Origin: Mucidula mucida
Lineage: Eukaryota; Basidiomycota; Agaricomycetes; Agaricales; Physalacriaceae
DNA: 64,000 nt
Assembly (NCBI GenBank): GCA_015501055.1
Contig: JADNYV010000003.1
Coordinates: 62,001-126,000 of the forward strand
Direction of reading: 5' to 3'
Part shown: in pieces, positions 1 to 12,527 of the stretch
Layout of the letters: the number at the start of each line of letters is the position of its first letter
Position numbering within the stretch: position 1 is the stretch's first letter
Notes under the pieces: generated by a model
Told to the model about the DNA's origin: nothing
The model's input: the letters and a program-made list of their open reading frames with translations, nothing else
Databases searched by the model: none
Translations under genes and position numbers: made by a program

Positions 1-334
1 GCAGCAAGGAACAGCGGCTTCTGGTCGATCATCGCGAGGACGAGCGAGACGAGAATATTGACGCCCTGCAAGAAGGCCTCAATCTTCTCCGGGGCCTCTG
101 TCATGTCGCCAAGGCGGATCTCTGCTCCCGCCGCCTTCAGCTCTTGCACGAGAGGCTTGTTGACGGAGCTAGGACGCACTAACAATGCGACTCGCTACGA
201 GGATCAGCGTAAATCACTTTTGAGATTGATCGACGCACGAAGTTGCCATCCTTCAACAAGGCTTTGGTGATAACACGACCAGTGTGGCCGGCACCTCCGA
301 CCAAGAGTACGAATGGTTTAGTGGTGGAAGACAT
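1..334 (-). CDS. NmrA/isoflavone-reductase-like oxidoreductase, copy A (5' part, runs off left edge)
   Basis: This is the N-terminal part of an atypical short-chain dehydrogenase of the NmrA/isoflavone-reductase group, enzymes that bind NAD(P)H in the cytosol; the substrate is unknown. Exon 1 (334-239) gives a 32-residue start with the Rossmann glycine motif GGAGHTG. A 44-nt intron (238-195) follows, then exon 2 runs to the window edge with AGAEIRLGDMTEAPEKIEAF and continues off the left side. The start is the first ATG and exon 1 is exactly as long as in copies B-E. Nothing in the visible part is broken. It lies head-to-tail with copy B, and the DNA between them holds a duplicated GH92 3' end. 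The missing C-terminal two thirds cannot be judged. Confidence 0.85.
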
Positions 335-743
335 AGTGAGGACTGGGTGTAGCAATCGTTTCCCATTCCGCGTTTTTAAGACATACCGGCATCCAGGCTG
401 AATGAGATGTGTGCTCTCGGGAATCGGCTGCTCGCGTCATCAAGAACCAGTCAAACACCAATGCATGACTATTGTGAGTATGTAGTCTCGGGATGACTCC
501 GAACCTAACGCGGCGAGCTGATGCGACATAAAAGTGTGAATCCTTGGCGCTACTTCGTCACTTTAGACACAAGAGCAAAGACTAAGTCAGAAGGATGATA
601 CAGATATCCTCTCCAGCCTCCGTATAAACTTGAAGGGACTGAACAATTCTTGGTCCTTGAAATACTCCTGACCATCAATAATGTTTGACCAATGACACTG
701 TCGGATTGCTGCAAATGTAGTTGTTCGAGATAAGTGCTGAAGC
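335..743. other. Duplicated spacer between NmrA copy A and the GH92 fragment
   Basis: This is the upstream region of copy A. It is a diverged copy of 2561-3067: long stretches match in order, for example the TTAAGACATAC and AATCGGCTGCTCGCGTCATC blocks and the text just after the GH92 stop codon. It contains no gene of its own. Confidence 0.7.
411..426 (-). promoter_or_regulatory. Shared 16-base upstream element, copy A
   Basis: On the minus strand this reads CGATTCCCGAGAGCAC, about 77 bases before the start codon of copy A. The same word precedes all five NmrA-like copies in this window at 65-90 bases from the ATG. A pyrimidine-poor CTTAAAAACG stretch lies between it and the gene. Its conservation may only reflect recent duplication, but the divergent copy E keeps it too with one change. 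Confidence 0.45.
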
Positions 744-1098
744 CTACGGATAACCCCCTAGACAAAGACGGCTGGAACCATTCTCACCACACGGGTCTGA
801 AGGCAGCTGCAAAACGACCGTGGAGCCAGCCTCGAAAACCTCCCACACCAAGTAACAAGTCGACTTGGACGGTACCCCGTCAATGGTGACGTTCTTCAGT
901 CGCAGCAGGTCAGAAAGGTAGCAGGCTAACACAAAATGTGGCGTACCTGTACATAGATATTGCCTCTACCGAGCTCGACCACAAGTTGTTGCTCACGATC
1001 GAAGTCATCGAGTTGAACAAGGGGTTGTAGAACGATATAGACAGGGTAGGTGCGGGCGTTGCAGATTGTCACTGCCGTAGGTACAGTGATGACATCCA
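744..1098 (-). pseudogene. Stray copy of the 3' end of the GH92 alpha-mannosidase gene
   Basis: On the minus strand this region repeats the last exons of the complete GH92 gene at 3068-6564. The final stretch can be read as LKNVTIDGVPSKSTCYLVW and continues to a stop at 744; the full gene has LRPKNVTVDGIPYKSSCYLEW at the same place. Upstream the match reaches the FYNPL and NNIYVQV segments but with frame breaks, and it fades near 1098. No start, catalytic region or N-terminus is present. It came with the tandem duplication that made NmrA copies A and B, and I treat it as a non-functional remnant. Confidence 0.8.
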
Positions 1099-1457
1099 AA
1101 AAGAGGAGAACAAGGCGAGGTGGGCCATCGAGCCACTGGTACACTCGAACTTGACATGTACACGCACACGGCCCGGAATAGATCAGACAGTCATCACAGG
1201 TCACGAAAATGTCATCGATTCCGGCCCGGCTGTAAGACGTCGTCGTCTGTAACACTCCTTGCCTTATCTTACACAAACGCTAGCCGTTCGCAAGCTCACG
1301 TACCTTTATCTAAGAAAGACCTTCTAGCACCTACGGAGGTGTGGAGGAAGAATGCATCGGCGGGATCTTTCACGCCCAGCCAAATCATGCAGGAGTATGT
1401 CTTTGCTTCAGGCAGTGACTTGATTATCTAACTAGTGCTACACTGATTCCACATTAT
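1099..1457. other. Spacer downstream of NmrA copy B
   Basis: About 1389-1457 is the 3' flank of copy B and matches the flank after copy D (31291-31361) on the opposite strand, including CAAAGACATACTCCTGCATG. The rest (1099-1388) shows no gene or repeat that I can recognise. Confidence 0.6.
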
Positions 1458-2560
1458 CTAGTTCAATGACACCGTTGAGAGATCATACTCTGGAATCGGG
1501 GGGTTGGCGTAGAATTCTTTCGCTGCCTCCTCCACCGAGGCAATTGGCACATCCGGGTACAATTTCCGTGCATCCAATGACCCACCGGCCACAGCGTTCG
1601 CGAGCGTGTTGTCGCCACGTATATAAAGGCTGTGGTAATATTGTGATACGACCTGAGTTCCGACATCATTGCTCTTCATTCTGGCGAAAAGCTCCTCATC
1701 GGGGACCTCCACGTCGCAATCAGCATCTCGAGGCATGGAGAGCGAGATGATATCCACATACCCTTGTAAAGTCGGAGAAATTTTCTCCAGAAATTTTGCT
1801 CGCCACCGCATAGATGTCGTTCACATTGGCCTCGCCATCGGACGTTATGACCGTCTGGTTCAAAGTGCGCGAGTCGGCGAGAATGCGTGCAACGAAAGTA
1901 CCAATTGAGTTGAGTTCTGTGTATAGAACCTTCTGCTGGCGGTCGCCGACGTAGGTCTTGGTGACGATGAAGTTTTCCGGCGTGGCGTGTGGGTAGGGGA
2001 GTATTGCTTGGAGCCAACATCCGACTTCAATGAAGGTATACGGCAACTCGAGCTCCTTGATGTAGTCCCGGACGCCAAGTTTCTATATGCACACAGAGTC
2101 AGATCATCAGGTTGTTCAAGGATGGCGGATAGATTCACAATGTCCTGCATAGTCATTACGCCGCGGGGCGCGTAAGGACCAAAGTCGGAGGGAACGACGC
2201 GTCCAACGCCCGCTTTCTTCGCAGCGCGGAACAGCGGCTTCTGGTCGACCATCGCGAGGACGAGCGAGACGAGAATATCGACTCCCTGCAAGAAAGCTTC
2301 AATCTTCTCCGGGGCCTCTGTTATGTCGCCAATGCGGATTTCAGCTCCTGCCGCCTTCAGCTCTTGCACGAGAGGTTTGTTGATGGAGCCAGGACGGGCT
2401 AACAAGGCGACTCGCTACAATGAGGATTAGCGCACGTCACTTTCGAGCTTGTTGATCGACGCACAAAATTGCCCTCCTTCAACAAGGCTTTGGTGATGAC
2501 ACGACCAGTTTGGCCGGCACCTCCGACCAAGAGTACAAATGGTGTAGTAGAAGAAGACAT
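1458..2560 (-). CDS. NmrA/isoflavone-reductase-like oxidoreductase, copy B
   Basis: Atypical short-chain dehydrogenase predicted to use NAD(P)H; substrate unknown. Exons 2560-2465, 2414-2139, 2082-1762 and 1706-1458 join to 313 residues, the same exon lengths as copies C and D. Visible motifs are the nucleotide-binding GGAGQTG at residues 13-19, the family motif RVVPSDFGPYAP near residue 105, and a conserved C-terminal block ending in EYDLSTVSLN. The last intron ends in GAG (1707-1709) where copies C, D and E have TAG, so splicing there may be weak; reading through it would add VCGYHLALHASRC and stop, removing the last 83 residues. Its 3' flank is like that of copy D, its upstream side like that of copy A. 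Likely functional if the GAG acceptor is used. Confidence 0.85.
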
Positions 2561-3067
2561 AGTGGGGTTACCTCTCCTATTCCGCGTTTTTAAGACATAC
2601 GGCTGAATGAGATGTCAGAGATGTGTGCTCTCGGGAATCGGCTGCTCGCGTCATCAAGCACCAGTCAAGCACCAATGAAACGTACCTCATGACTGTTGTG
2701 AGTATGTCGTCCGGAGATGACTCCGAACCTAATCGGCAGTGCTCAGCATCCGTAGCAGTGTACATAGTCCGTGAATGACCTACGGCCCACGGCGAGGATG
2801 CGACGCGGGAACATCGATTTTGTTTGCAAGAATTCTTGCTGTGTGAATCCTTGGCGCTGCTTCGTCACATCAAACACAAGTCACAACAGCAAAGACTAAG
2901 CCAGAAGGATTATGCAGATGTCCTCTCCAGCCACCGTATAAACTTGAAGGGACTGAACAATCCTTGGTCCTGGAAAATACTCCTGACCATTAGTAATGTT
3001 CAACTGATGAAAATGTCGGATTGCTTCAAATGTACTTCTTCGAGATAAGAACATTCGAAGCTGAAGC
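2561..3067. other. Spacer between NmrA copy B and the GH92 gene
   Basis: Promoter side of copy B and 3' flank of GH92. It is the counterpart of 335-743 but about 100 bases longer, with an insertion near 2745-2835. No gene is seen. Confidence 0.6.
2625..2640 (-). promoter_or_regulatory. Shared 16-base upstream element, copy B
   Basis: The minus strand reads CGATTCCCGAGAGCAC, identical to the element before copies A, C and D, here about 65 bases before the start codon. Confidence 0.45.
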
Positions 3068-6000
3068 CTACGCATAACCTCCCGTAGACAAGGACGGCGG
3101 TAAACCGTTCTCACCACACCCTACTTCCGGGTCGGAAGACAGCTCCAAAACGACCGTGGAGCCAGCCTCGAAAACGTCCCACTCCAAGTAACAACTCGAC
3201 TTGTAGGGGATCCCGTCAACGGTGACGTTCTTCGGTCGCAGCAATTCAGAAAGGTAGCAGGCTAACACGAAAATGCGGCGTACCTGCACGTAGATATTGT
3301 TTCCACCGAAATGGTTGCTCGCGATCGAAGTCGTCGAGTTGAACAAGGGGTTGTAGAACGATATAGACGGGAAGTACGGCGTTGATAAAAGAAACTGCCT
3401 TGTTCCCGGGAGGGGGTACATCCCAGCGAGATAGAACACAACGTAGCTACCCATGGCCCCAGAGTCTGTCATAGATCATTAAAACGTGATATCGGCGACT
3501 ACGAAAGACTTACCATCGTTTCCTGGAAGTCCGTTGACAGAGGTGTTGAACCAAGTGCTGATAGTCTCCCGAACTCTCCGCGAGCTCATACCCGGCTTGT
3601 TGGCGTAGTGATACATGTGGGGAATCTGCTGAGACGGTTCGTTCGTCGAGTCGAAGTAGTTCTACGGACACCATTAGGTTCAACGAGACAAGAATGCAAA
3701 GCGAGTGGGCTCACATCGGAAAACATCCAGTCCAGTCGTTCGATGAATTTATCCGCGCCACCTTGTAGTTCGATAAGCTTGGCCGTGTCATGCGGAACAT
3801 ACTGGATGAGGAAAGATCAGCGAATGTCAGGATCCAACGATTGCATGACTGCTTGCCTGCGAGTACTTGAAGAAGAAGAAGGCTTAGTCGGACGAAAGAT
3901 TAGATGAGCGGAAATTACGCACAACAATCGGACTAGTCTCGTAGAACCCATCGCGCCGAATAGCATTCAGAAAACACGTCGCCTTCAGAGGATCATTGAC
4001 ACTACAGTGCCGTGGATCAGTATAGTTCCAGGTTCCATTGGCGAACTTGGGCTAGGCACCTCAAGATTTAATCAATCAGGATATCTTAACAAGTGCCTGC
4101 TTACTTGAAAAAACCCAGTGATGTTTTGAGTAATATCCGGAACGGAGATATTGCTATTCCACGATTTCACAAAATTTCCAGCGCGCGAGAAATACTATAA
4201 CGAGTAGTAATGAGGGCAAGTATCTGTCACGAGGAATAGACCCACTTTCGTAGCATCGTCCTGCTTGTCAAGCAATTTGGCTACCTGCGCGATGGTGAAA
4301 TCATCAAAAGCATACTGGTTGAGGTATGAAGTCATGAAGAAGAGATGTAATGCAATGATTCACACCTCGATAGCTCTGGACACCTGTTTGGTATTGGATC
4401 CACCTCTGAACGTCGTGTCCGATGGTATGTAACCTAGAGTTTGAATCATAGGAAACGCTTGATATGGCAGCTGATCGCCACACTAACCATACTTCTTCCA
4501 TGTGTCCGCTTGGCGTCCTTGAATATTCCAGTTCGGAGGGGTATCTTCAGCGTCAGCAACCAATGCAGCGTACAGGGCGTCTGCAGAGATGCTAAGATCG
4601 GAGGCATAATTTTGGAATCTGCAAAGAACGATATAGCAGGACGGAAAGAGTTACGAGATAGACTTACTTGACGAAAAACTCGGCTAGAATCGGGTCACCA
4701 TCTGCTCGATTTAAGTCATTCGATCTGGAGGGAGAACGTGATGGGCTTACGACTACCGCCCTGAATGAACCTGCGAGGCTAGTTAATACAGTCATCGAGT
4801 AGACTTTAAGATAATGAACGCGCATTTTTGTGCCCATCTCGCGACACTCGGGTAACCAGCCTGCGCACCGTCGATGAAAAGTCGACACAGTAGTAATCAC
4901 TTCGCACCTTCGTGTTTCTGAATGTCGATCATGCCGCGGACGATGGCGGCGAAAGTGAGCGGGTCGTGAAGTGACATGAGCGGGAACAGGGTCCGGTATG
5001 TATCCCACTGTCCGAGTCCATGCTCGGTCAATGATGAAATGTGAAGAGAAGTGTACGCACATTGCAGTAGAAGGAATCATAGTACGGTTCAGATGAGGCC
5101 CATCCTGGGTTCTCACCAGTGTCTTTGAGAGCGGTCAACTTGAATGTAAAGTGGACAGTGTACAGGACACACGTACAGTCACCTGGAGCTAGATGGGTAC
5201 GGTATAACTGAAGACACCGATTTCACTGTTTCTGAGCAAATAGGAACCTTAAGACGTACCGATGAATAAAGTAAAGTCGTGGTATTAACATCAACTCCGT
5301 CAGTTTGCACCTGAACGCGCCCAAGTATGTCACGCCATTGTTCTTGGCTGTCACCCAGAACGCGTTCAAAATCCCAATCCGGTATTTCTTCTTCGGCGGT
5401 CGAACAGGCTTGATCAATAGATATCAAAGAAACGCCAACTCGAGCGAGGATGGTCGTGCTCCCTGAGGCAGAACCAGGAAATCCGACGAGGCCGCCGTGT
5501 TCATACCCCCACGCTAAGTGAAGCATAAGATGACATGGCTACCTCATGGTGCACACGTACTGTAATAATGTTGTTGAATATCTGTGCCCCACAAATCCGG
5601 ATAGTTGATCTTGTATGGGCCATACTCAGAGGGCCCGTCGAAGTCACCATGGAAGTCGACGCAAGCATACGCGTTGAAACGCCCGATACCAAAGGAGTCG
5701 GCGAAACTACCACTAGCTGGGAAATCGACGTGTCAAGGAGATGCGTTGTATGTTCCCAATATAGGACGGACCTGTCATTCTCCCCGTGTCTGGATCTACT
5801 AACATGGTGATATCGTTAGCGCTGAGTTGACCATCATTAGTGACATCAAGAAGGATGCGAGGCGTTTTCGAAGCGGGAGGGAAAGTGTATCGGTGTAGAG
5901 CAGTGCGACGCGTAGCAGTGAGCTCCACGCGAATCGAGTTAGTCAGATTGGTCGAGAAATATCCCGGAGAAGCTGCATCGTCCGGAGACCCTGAGGACAA

Positions 6001-6564
6001 CACTTGAGAGATTGTCGTGACGCGAATAGCGCCCAAGAGACGTACCATCTGGAAGAAGGTTACGCAGAATTTTTCGTGAGTCAATGGTCGTGAGGCATTG
6101 CTCAAAGGCAGAACAGTTGTAGATCGGGAAAAGTTTGAAGTTCGATAGCGGAACTTGCTGAGAGGTGACGTTGTATATCAAGGAGATGCCTCGGGGAAAC
6201 ACCTACCCCTCCAGTTCCCGACTGATGTAGCTGCGAGAACCCAGTTACATTATACTGTGGATCACCATCGTACCCAGCATGCTAAAACAACATTAACGCG
6301 TCTTTCCCGTTTATACGATGCGAGAAGGTCGTACATTGCCCGGCGAATCTGTGTCCATTCCAACTTTGACCATTCCATGAGGCACGCTGGCTCCTGTTGA
6401 CACGCAGTGCGTCAGCATCGCGCTCTCCTCAATTCGTTGACGCGTCACAAACCTGGAAACGTATGACCTCCATTGACTGTTCCGATGAAGAGATTGACAT
6501 AGTCCAGAGGGTCAAGAGCTGCCGCTCCAACGGTTCCCAGCGCGCAGAGGATGAGTCTGTACAT
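3068..6564 (-). CDS. GH92 alpha-1,2-mannosidase, secreted
   Basis: Glycoside hydrolase family 92 enzymes are calcium-dependent exo-alpha-mannosidases acting on N-glycans and fungal mannans. The gene begins MYRLILCALGTVGAAA, a signal peptide, followed by YVNLFIGTVNGGHTFPG, the family's N-terminal hallmark. Further blocks are SVPHGMVKVGMDT, HAGYDGDPQYNVTGFSQLHQ, SPDDAASPGYFSTNL and the signature GNDDSGAMGSYVVFYLAGMY near 3440-3520, split by an intron inside the GNDD codon group. It ends SLSTGGYA. At least ten short introns are needed; a few inner boundaries, especially near 4780-4830, are uncertain. It lies 278 bases downstream of the beta-mannosidase on the same strand, suggesting joint use in mannose polymer breakdown. 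A duplicate of its 3' end lies at 744-1098. Confidence 0.88.
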
Positions 6565-6842
6565 GACTGTACGAGAACAAGTCCTTGAAGGTCAGCTGTT
6601 GATAGAAGCCTTGGATTAAAGGGCGCATGATAAGGCCTCGGCAGGGCGGGCACATGTGGAAGGCGGGCCGTAATCAAAGGTCGCCGTCGATAGAACGCTA
6701 CTTTGAAATATAGATTGTGCCTTTCAGGTTAGCTGAAAAGTCCGATTAGTTCCAGTTCGTTACTGACGGTAAAAGAACAAGTTCGATCGTTACATAAACG
6801 AAAATACAAGTACACAACGCGCGCTCAGTTCGATGATCGATC

Positions 6843-9800
6843 TCATACCGCCTGCGCCTTTTCATTGCCCAACCAAGCCACGCTGATCACCTGTTCTCCA
6901 AGCCCCTCAACATTCAATACCCTCTTTTCGCCAGGCAGCAGATCCAACGCGTTATCACTCCACTTTGGGTCCACTTCGCCATCTGTCGTGAAAAACACGC
7001 ACTTGGCCGGCTTCGTCACCTCGACTTCCACCTTCCCAGCAGCTCTATTTACATTAACCTTGAGCCCAGGATCTGGAAGAGGTAGGTTTTTGTACGGCTG
7101 GGGCCAGTCTGCATAACGCGCGAGTACTTCCCCAGAAGCGCCATCCAGAAGTTTGGCCCCAACCACTACGTTGTATGTGGTGGTGAATGTAGGATTGCCA
7201 TTAGGAGACGGGGAAATATCTCTGGAAGGACCGGCACAAGGAATAGAGAGAAGCTCAGTTGTCTGGTTCGGAAGTAGGTCAAATTTGTGAGACTCTTGTC
7301 TAGTCCAAGCACTTGTAAGATCAAAGTAGTCCAGCTGTAAGACCACAGTGCGTGAAGAGAGGGATGAATTGGTCGCCCATATGTCGAGTGTGGCGTCGAG
7401 GCTCTGGAAAGCGCCAAACTCGTAATACTGTCGATAACAATTAGTATCATATACATGAGCGTGACCTAGTATTTGTTACCTGACGAGGACGGTCAGTCAG
7501 CTTGTTCTTAACTACATTCCGGAAGATTCCAATCGCGAACGTCGACAAGTGTCTCTTGATAGTGTAGTAGACTGGCTTGGCGCGTAACTATGAACAGCAA
7601 TCAAAGTCAAGGAGGTATCCACACAATGTAAACTTACAAAGTAGTCCGCTATGGCCCAGGAGGTAACAGGCCAGCAATCATTCAACTGCCAAACAAGCAC
7701 TCCGGAAGTCTGTCATCTCATCAACACAAATCAAACGGAAGCTGAGGAAGAAACATACGTATTGTTTTCCAGGACCCTTCCATTGCCTCTTCCAGCTTTG
7801 ATACGCATAGCCCACACTCTCGCTCTGCATCGCCTGTGTGATAAACACGGCCTTCTCCAGATCCTCCTTGACTCTGAAGTTTTCATTGATCGCAATTGAG
7901 AACCGCCGCTCGTAGCTCCCGGCACGACAATGCTGAGCCATGATCCCGCTCTGCGCGTGCTGACCTTCCAGACTCTCTCCGCCCATCCAGTATTTGATAG
8001 TTTTCATGACTGGCATCGAAGGCATTCCAAACTCACTGACGAAGCGGCCACCCATACGGTCGTACTCCTGGTACGGTAGTTCCTTGCCGCCCCAGATGTT
8101 CCATTGATGCACGTCCCCGATAGTGGGATCGGCTGTATCCCAGCCTTTCCCGCCATAGGGTGATCCACGATGATACGGAATGGGTGGGTCGCAGAGAGCT
8201 TCAACAACGGATGGCAGGACCTCTTCGTATATCTTGATAGCCGGGAACGAAGCAACGTCTAAAAAGAAGTGATTTAGCTAAAGGCGACGACAAAACACTT
8301 CGAAGCTTGTACCTCCCCACTGTAGGACCATTTGATAATCCTCGTTATTGCCACACCAGATCGCAATGGAGGGATGATGCCTCATTCGCTTCACGTTGTC
8401 TTCAGCTTCCTTGCGCACAGAAGCGACAAAGTCATCATGGGCTGGATAGACACCGCACGCGAACTGGAAGTCTTGCCAGACGAGAAGCCCGAGCTCTATA
8501 GATGCGATGTCAAGTTTACTCGTAGCAAGGCTATTCGAGACCCTCACCGTCGCAGATGTCATAGAAACAGTCTGGCTCGTAGATGCCTCCACCCCACAAT
8601 CTGACCATGTTTTGGTTTCCGTCGCGCATCAAAGTCAACCATGCACGGTATCGCTCCGGTGTCAGCGTCGTTAGGAAATTGTCGGCCGGTATCCAATTGG
8701 AGCCTAAGTAGAGTATGAGTGAAGGGTTCAGATGCATATATAACCTGTAGGTACCGCCCATGAACATGCGAACACCGTTGATTTCGAACAAAAACGTAGT
8801 CCCGGTGTCATACTGGTCTGGCTCAGAAATTTCTTCTTGAATTAGCTTAACACTTCTGAAACCAATGCGTTTCGTCATCGTGTCGACGACGTTCTTGTTC
8901 TATACGATTTAAGCCAGGGAGTCATCGACAAGGGCAACAGGAAACACACCGGCCCCAAGAGTTCCAGCTTCACGTCATACAAAACCTGTTCACCATATCC
9001 GACGGGCCACCACAGCTTGATCTCATCGTTGCTAAAGGTCCAATCCACTTGCGTCCCCAGACCGACGCCTTCCTCTTTAACTACCTTCCCAGTAGAATCA
9101 GTGAGAGTCGCCTTGATCTCCCCACCAGTTAATTCGCCGTCAATATCGATGTCAACCTTGAGCTGCGTTCCAATGTCCCCAAGAACACTGGCGCGTGTCT
9201 GAACCTCTGAAATCTTAGCGGCATACGTTGTGAGGGTAATTGGTCTAAATGGCCCACAGGTCATAAGCTCTGGTCCCCAATCCCAACTAAGCCATTATGA
9301 GCTAAAATAACAAGGGAAGAGAATTGAAGGAAGACATACCGCCAATCATACTGCGCTTTGCGCACATAGACGCGACTTGGATCGCCGAGATTCGTCGAGC
9401 CTGCACGAACCTTTCCGTATTGCGCTTCAAGTTCTCGGGCCAGTTTGGCAGCGCTCTTAAAGTGCAGGACAAGGACGTTATTCGCTAGTGGCTTGACCGG
9501 TACGACATACGTCTGGAACATGTTCTTTGTGGAAAGAATTTTGATATCGTTCTACTCGCACGAATGAGAAACCATATATGATGCCGGCATTGAAGACGCA
9601 CCAAATAAACATCGCAGAGCGTGTCAAGGCCGAGGAACTCGAGCTCAGCATGTTCGCGTCCGTCCTTGTTCTCGTCGAAGGTGAAAGTGCATCGGTAGAT
9701 CCATTCCGATTCTCCGACCCCTGCATACAGTCAGATAGAGGCATCGCACATCAAGACGACCACACTAACACTGAACTTGATGCTCGTTAAAGCCAAGGTA

Positions 9801-9962
9801 CGGATCTGGTATCAGTCCATTCTTCATCAACTCGACGTGCACCTCCGACGGATACGCCTTGGTCTCCCTCCACCCATCACCCGTCAAGGCCTTCTCCAAC
9901 GAATTGTCGTACTGTTTCCAGGTCCAGCCGCTTTTCAGCTCGATATATCGCGCTTCAGCCAT
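6843..9962 (-). CDS. GH2 beta-mannosidase (intracellular, MndB-like)
   Basis: Beta-mannosidases remove terminal beta-1,4-mannose from manno-oligosaccharides and from the N-glycan core. The protein starts MAEARYIELKSGWTW with no signal peptide, which fits the cytosolic MndB type. Exons keep frame through WVGESEWIYRC, the sandwich domain, the KRIGFRSV and FMGGSNWIPAD blocks, IYEPDCFYDICDE, then SIAIWCGNNED (about 8340-8355), whose Glu is the predicted acid/base, and SEFGMPSMP (about 8025-8040), whose Glu is the predicted nucleophile. VWQLNDCWPVTSWAI follows near 7660. About eight introns are needed and I found no frame break. It sits just upstream of the GH92 gene on the same strand. Confidence 0.9.
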
Positions 9963-10233
9963 GGCAGTAAGGGGAACACATCGTTATCCCACCGATGCTT
10001 ATAAGCGATTGCAGACACGACCGTGCCGAGAGGAAGGCGTTGATCACATGCTCACTCGGACCGGGCGATAAGGTCTATCTGTGGCGGTCCGACCCGCCTG
10101 CTGCTCACTTCAAACCAAAGTCGGCGTCCGAGGCTCATTCCGAAAAAAATTATAGGTCATTCAACCGAAGAAAAGAACATAGGACTATTACAAGTCCATT
10201 TTCGCCCGAGTACATATTGAAATCCAAAATTCT

Positions 10234-12527
10234 TCAAGGTGCGGTGATATCGAAAACCTTCTTTTCACCGTCACTAGCCGTCAACACGGCGACGATTTTG
10301 ACCAATCTGCAGGGGTCCTCAATACCATATGATCTGTTCCTGGAGGCTTGGCTATCCCCTGTAATGCAGACATTTCAGCATCAAACGCACTGGAACCTCA
10401 AGAATGAAATAGTGATACTGACCGTAGCTGACTGCTCCCGTCCTGCACTCCAGTCTTCATCCTCTGCAAAGCCAGCAAATGATACCCTCTTCGCCTTGGA
10501 CACTTTGACTTTTGCATGAACGGTTTTGGTACTAGTAGGAGCAGTGACCTGTCTGGGCAACAGCGAAGCACTTGCCGGAGGTGCAACGTATACATCATCG
10601 TACTCATCTGAATCAAGTTGGTCGACTTCCTCGTCATCGCTGTCAATGACAGACGAACTGATGGAAGCAGAAGGGCCTGAAGCCGGTCGGGTCTCGCTTT
10701 CCTCGCAAACTGGGGAAGTCCTTCTTTCGACCAAACACGACGTGGAATCATCCTCCGTTTTAACAAAGGAGGGGGGCGACAGCGCAAGGGTTGAATCCAT
10801 ATCCGTCGGCACTGTGCTAGTTTCCGATGATTGCCGAACAGGTTTGAGATAGCTGATAACCTTTGGAGGTGGCGGAGGAAGAGGAAAATGGGAGTCAGTG
10901 TTGACCTGCTTGGGTTTTGTTTTTGTTTTTCGTCGCGGTTTCGGTAAATCCTTTTTGACCTCCGGATGCGATTTTTTCTCAAGCTTTTGCTGTGATTCCT
11001 TCTTCTGAACCTCTTTCTGTGGTTCTTTCTTTACCTCGTGCGCATGCCTGTCGAAACCTCCGTTCTTGAAACAAGGCAAATCTTGATCCCAAATGGCCCA
11101 TTGCGCGCGTCCAAAACAACGATCCCTTGTGACTTTGCGAAAGAAAACGGTGGTACTGAGAACATGGCGAACGCTAGTCATCCAGGTCTGCTCATCCCGG
11201 TTGAAGTAGGGATAGACAGTCGTAATCCAGTCGTATATTTGTTGCAAAGTGAGACGATGCCCAGGGGACGAAAGAATGGCCTGACCAATAATGGCTGCGT
11301 AGGGTTGGTCTGGTTTCTTTGCTGAGTACGGAAGGGGTGGTAAAGTGTAAGGCGCTTCCTCGTCTTCCTGTCTAACATTCAATCCAGCAGAAAACAGGCA
11401 AATAATGCTACTCACAGTTGGTCGTTGCGATGAAGTGGACGTTACGGGTGGCTTGGAGCTACGGGGTTTCGAAGCCTGTGTTGGAGGTGGAAGATCTGGC
11501 GTCTTCGATGTGCCCGCGCTCGAATTTGCATATTGAGGATAATAGAGGTGAAGAATGGAGGATGGAATCAAGGCTGCTGCTGACTGCTCTGTGCTGGTGG
11601 CCGCGCTAAGCGATCGTCCAGCAGTATGGTCTCTGTAATATTTCCGGTGTTGAAGTGGTAAGGGAGCCTATTCGTATCAGACCAGTTGTGAGATACGCGA
11701 CAGGGAAAGAAAGTCACTGACTGATATTGAATTTGACGTATCCATATCTTTGCTAGAATCCACTTCAACGCCTTGTGATCCTGTTACTTTTCCGTTCTCG
11801 GAAATACGCTGATGCTCGATCACTGCATCCATACTAATGTGACGACGTTTCGATATCATGTCTTCCGATTTGACAAGCGGGGACACGCTCCGCAATGTGT
11901 TGGAGCTTCCCTGTGAGACCGAACGCGATGAGATGATTCTCTGTTGTTTGCTGGAGGCCAATGCCGCCCTTTGACGTTCAAGGATTGTTTCCATGAGTGG
12001 ACTGCCAGGGTCAGACACATTGGCGGATAGCCTACAGTCTGCAGCGGTTAGGCCAGACAAACCCTCAGCTTGAGAGGCAGATGCAGGTTGTGAGGAATAT
12101 ATGCCGGGAAGAGCAGTAGGATATGACGCAAAGGGAGTTGTAGGACTATTGGCCTGAAATCCGTTGAGACAAACCAAGGCAAGAGGACAGAGACAAACTT
12201 GACCAAGAGCCTCACGCACATGGTATGGTTGAGACGCTGACTCCAATTTCACTTTCTTTGGTTGATTCCCCAGTTGATTCTCGTCCAAGTCAGACCGAGG
12301 TCGTTTCTGTTTACGGTCCAGCCAATCGAGCTGTGCTTGGGATATCGAGGCCTGGCACCTGCTTCAGTACCGATACTATTTTGTGACAAGACATAGCGCA
12401 CCATTGACTTTGCCTTGGCTGCGACGGCGGTCGCTGGCGGCCTTGTCGAAGGACCGGTCGTTGATTGCGCATTGGGAACGGAGGGAGAAGGCTTGGATTT
12501 CAGGCGCGAGGAAGAACGGGTCTGCAT
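10234..12527 (-). CDS. Fork-head domain transcription factor 1
   Basis: Predicted nuclear DNA-binding regulator. It starts MQTRSSSRLKSKPSPS. An intron at about 12403-12354 leads to ASISQAQLDWLDRKQKRPR, a basic stretch that could be a nuclear signal. A low-complexity Ser/Pro region follows, then the fork-head domain at about 11310-11060: PYAAIIGQAILSS, LTLQQIYDWITTVYPYF and, as recognition helix, WMTSVRHVLSTTVFFRKV. After it come a Lys-rich segment and an acidic DSDDEEVDQLDSDEYDD run. The 3' end is unsure: a stop occurs at 10381, but splicing from GTATCA near 10405 to the acceptor before 10370 gives a tail ending VFDITAP with stop at 10234, which I prefer. Its targets are unknown. Confidence 0.75.

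Noticed and set aside
9995..10519. A 174-codon plus-strand open frame
   Set aside because: It overlaps the fork-head gene's 3' exons and the beta-mannosidase start on the other strand, has no recognisable domain and no conserved look.
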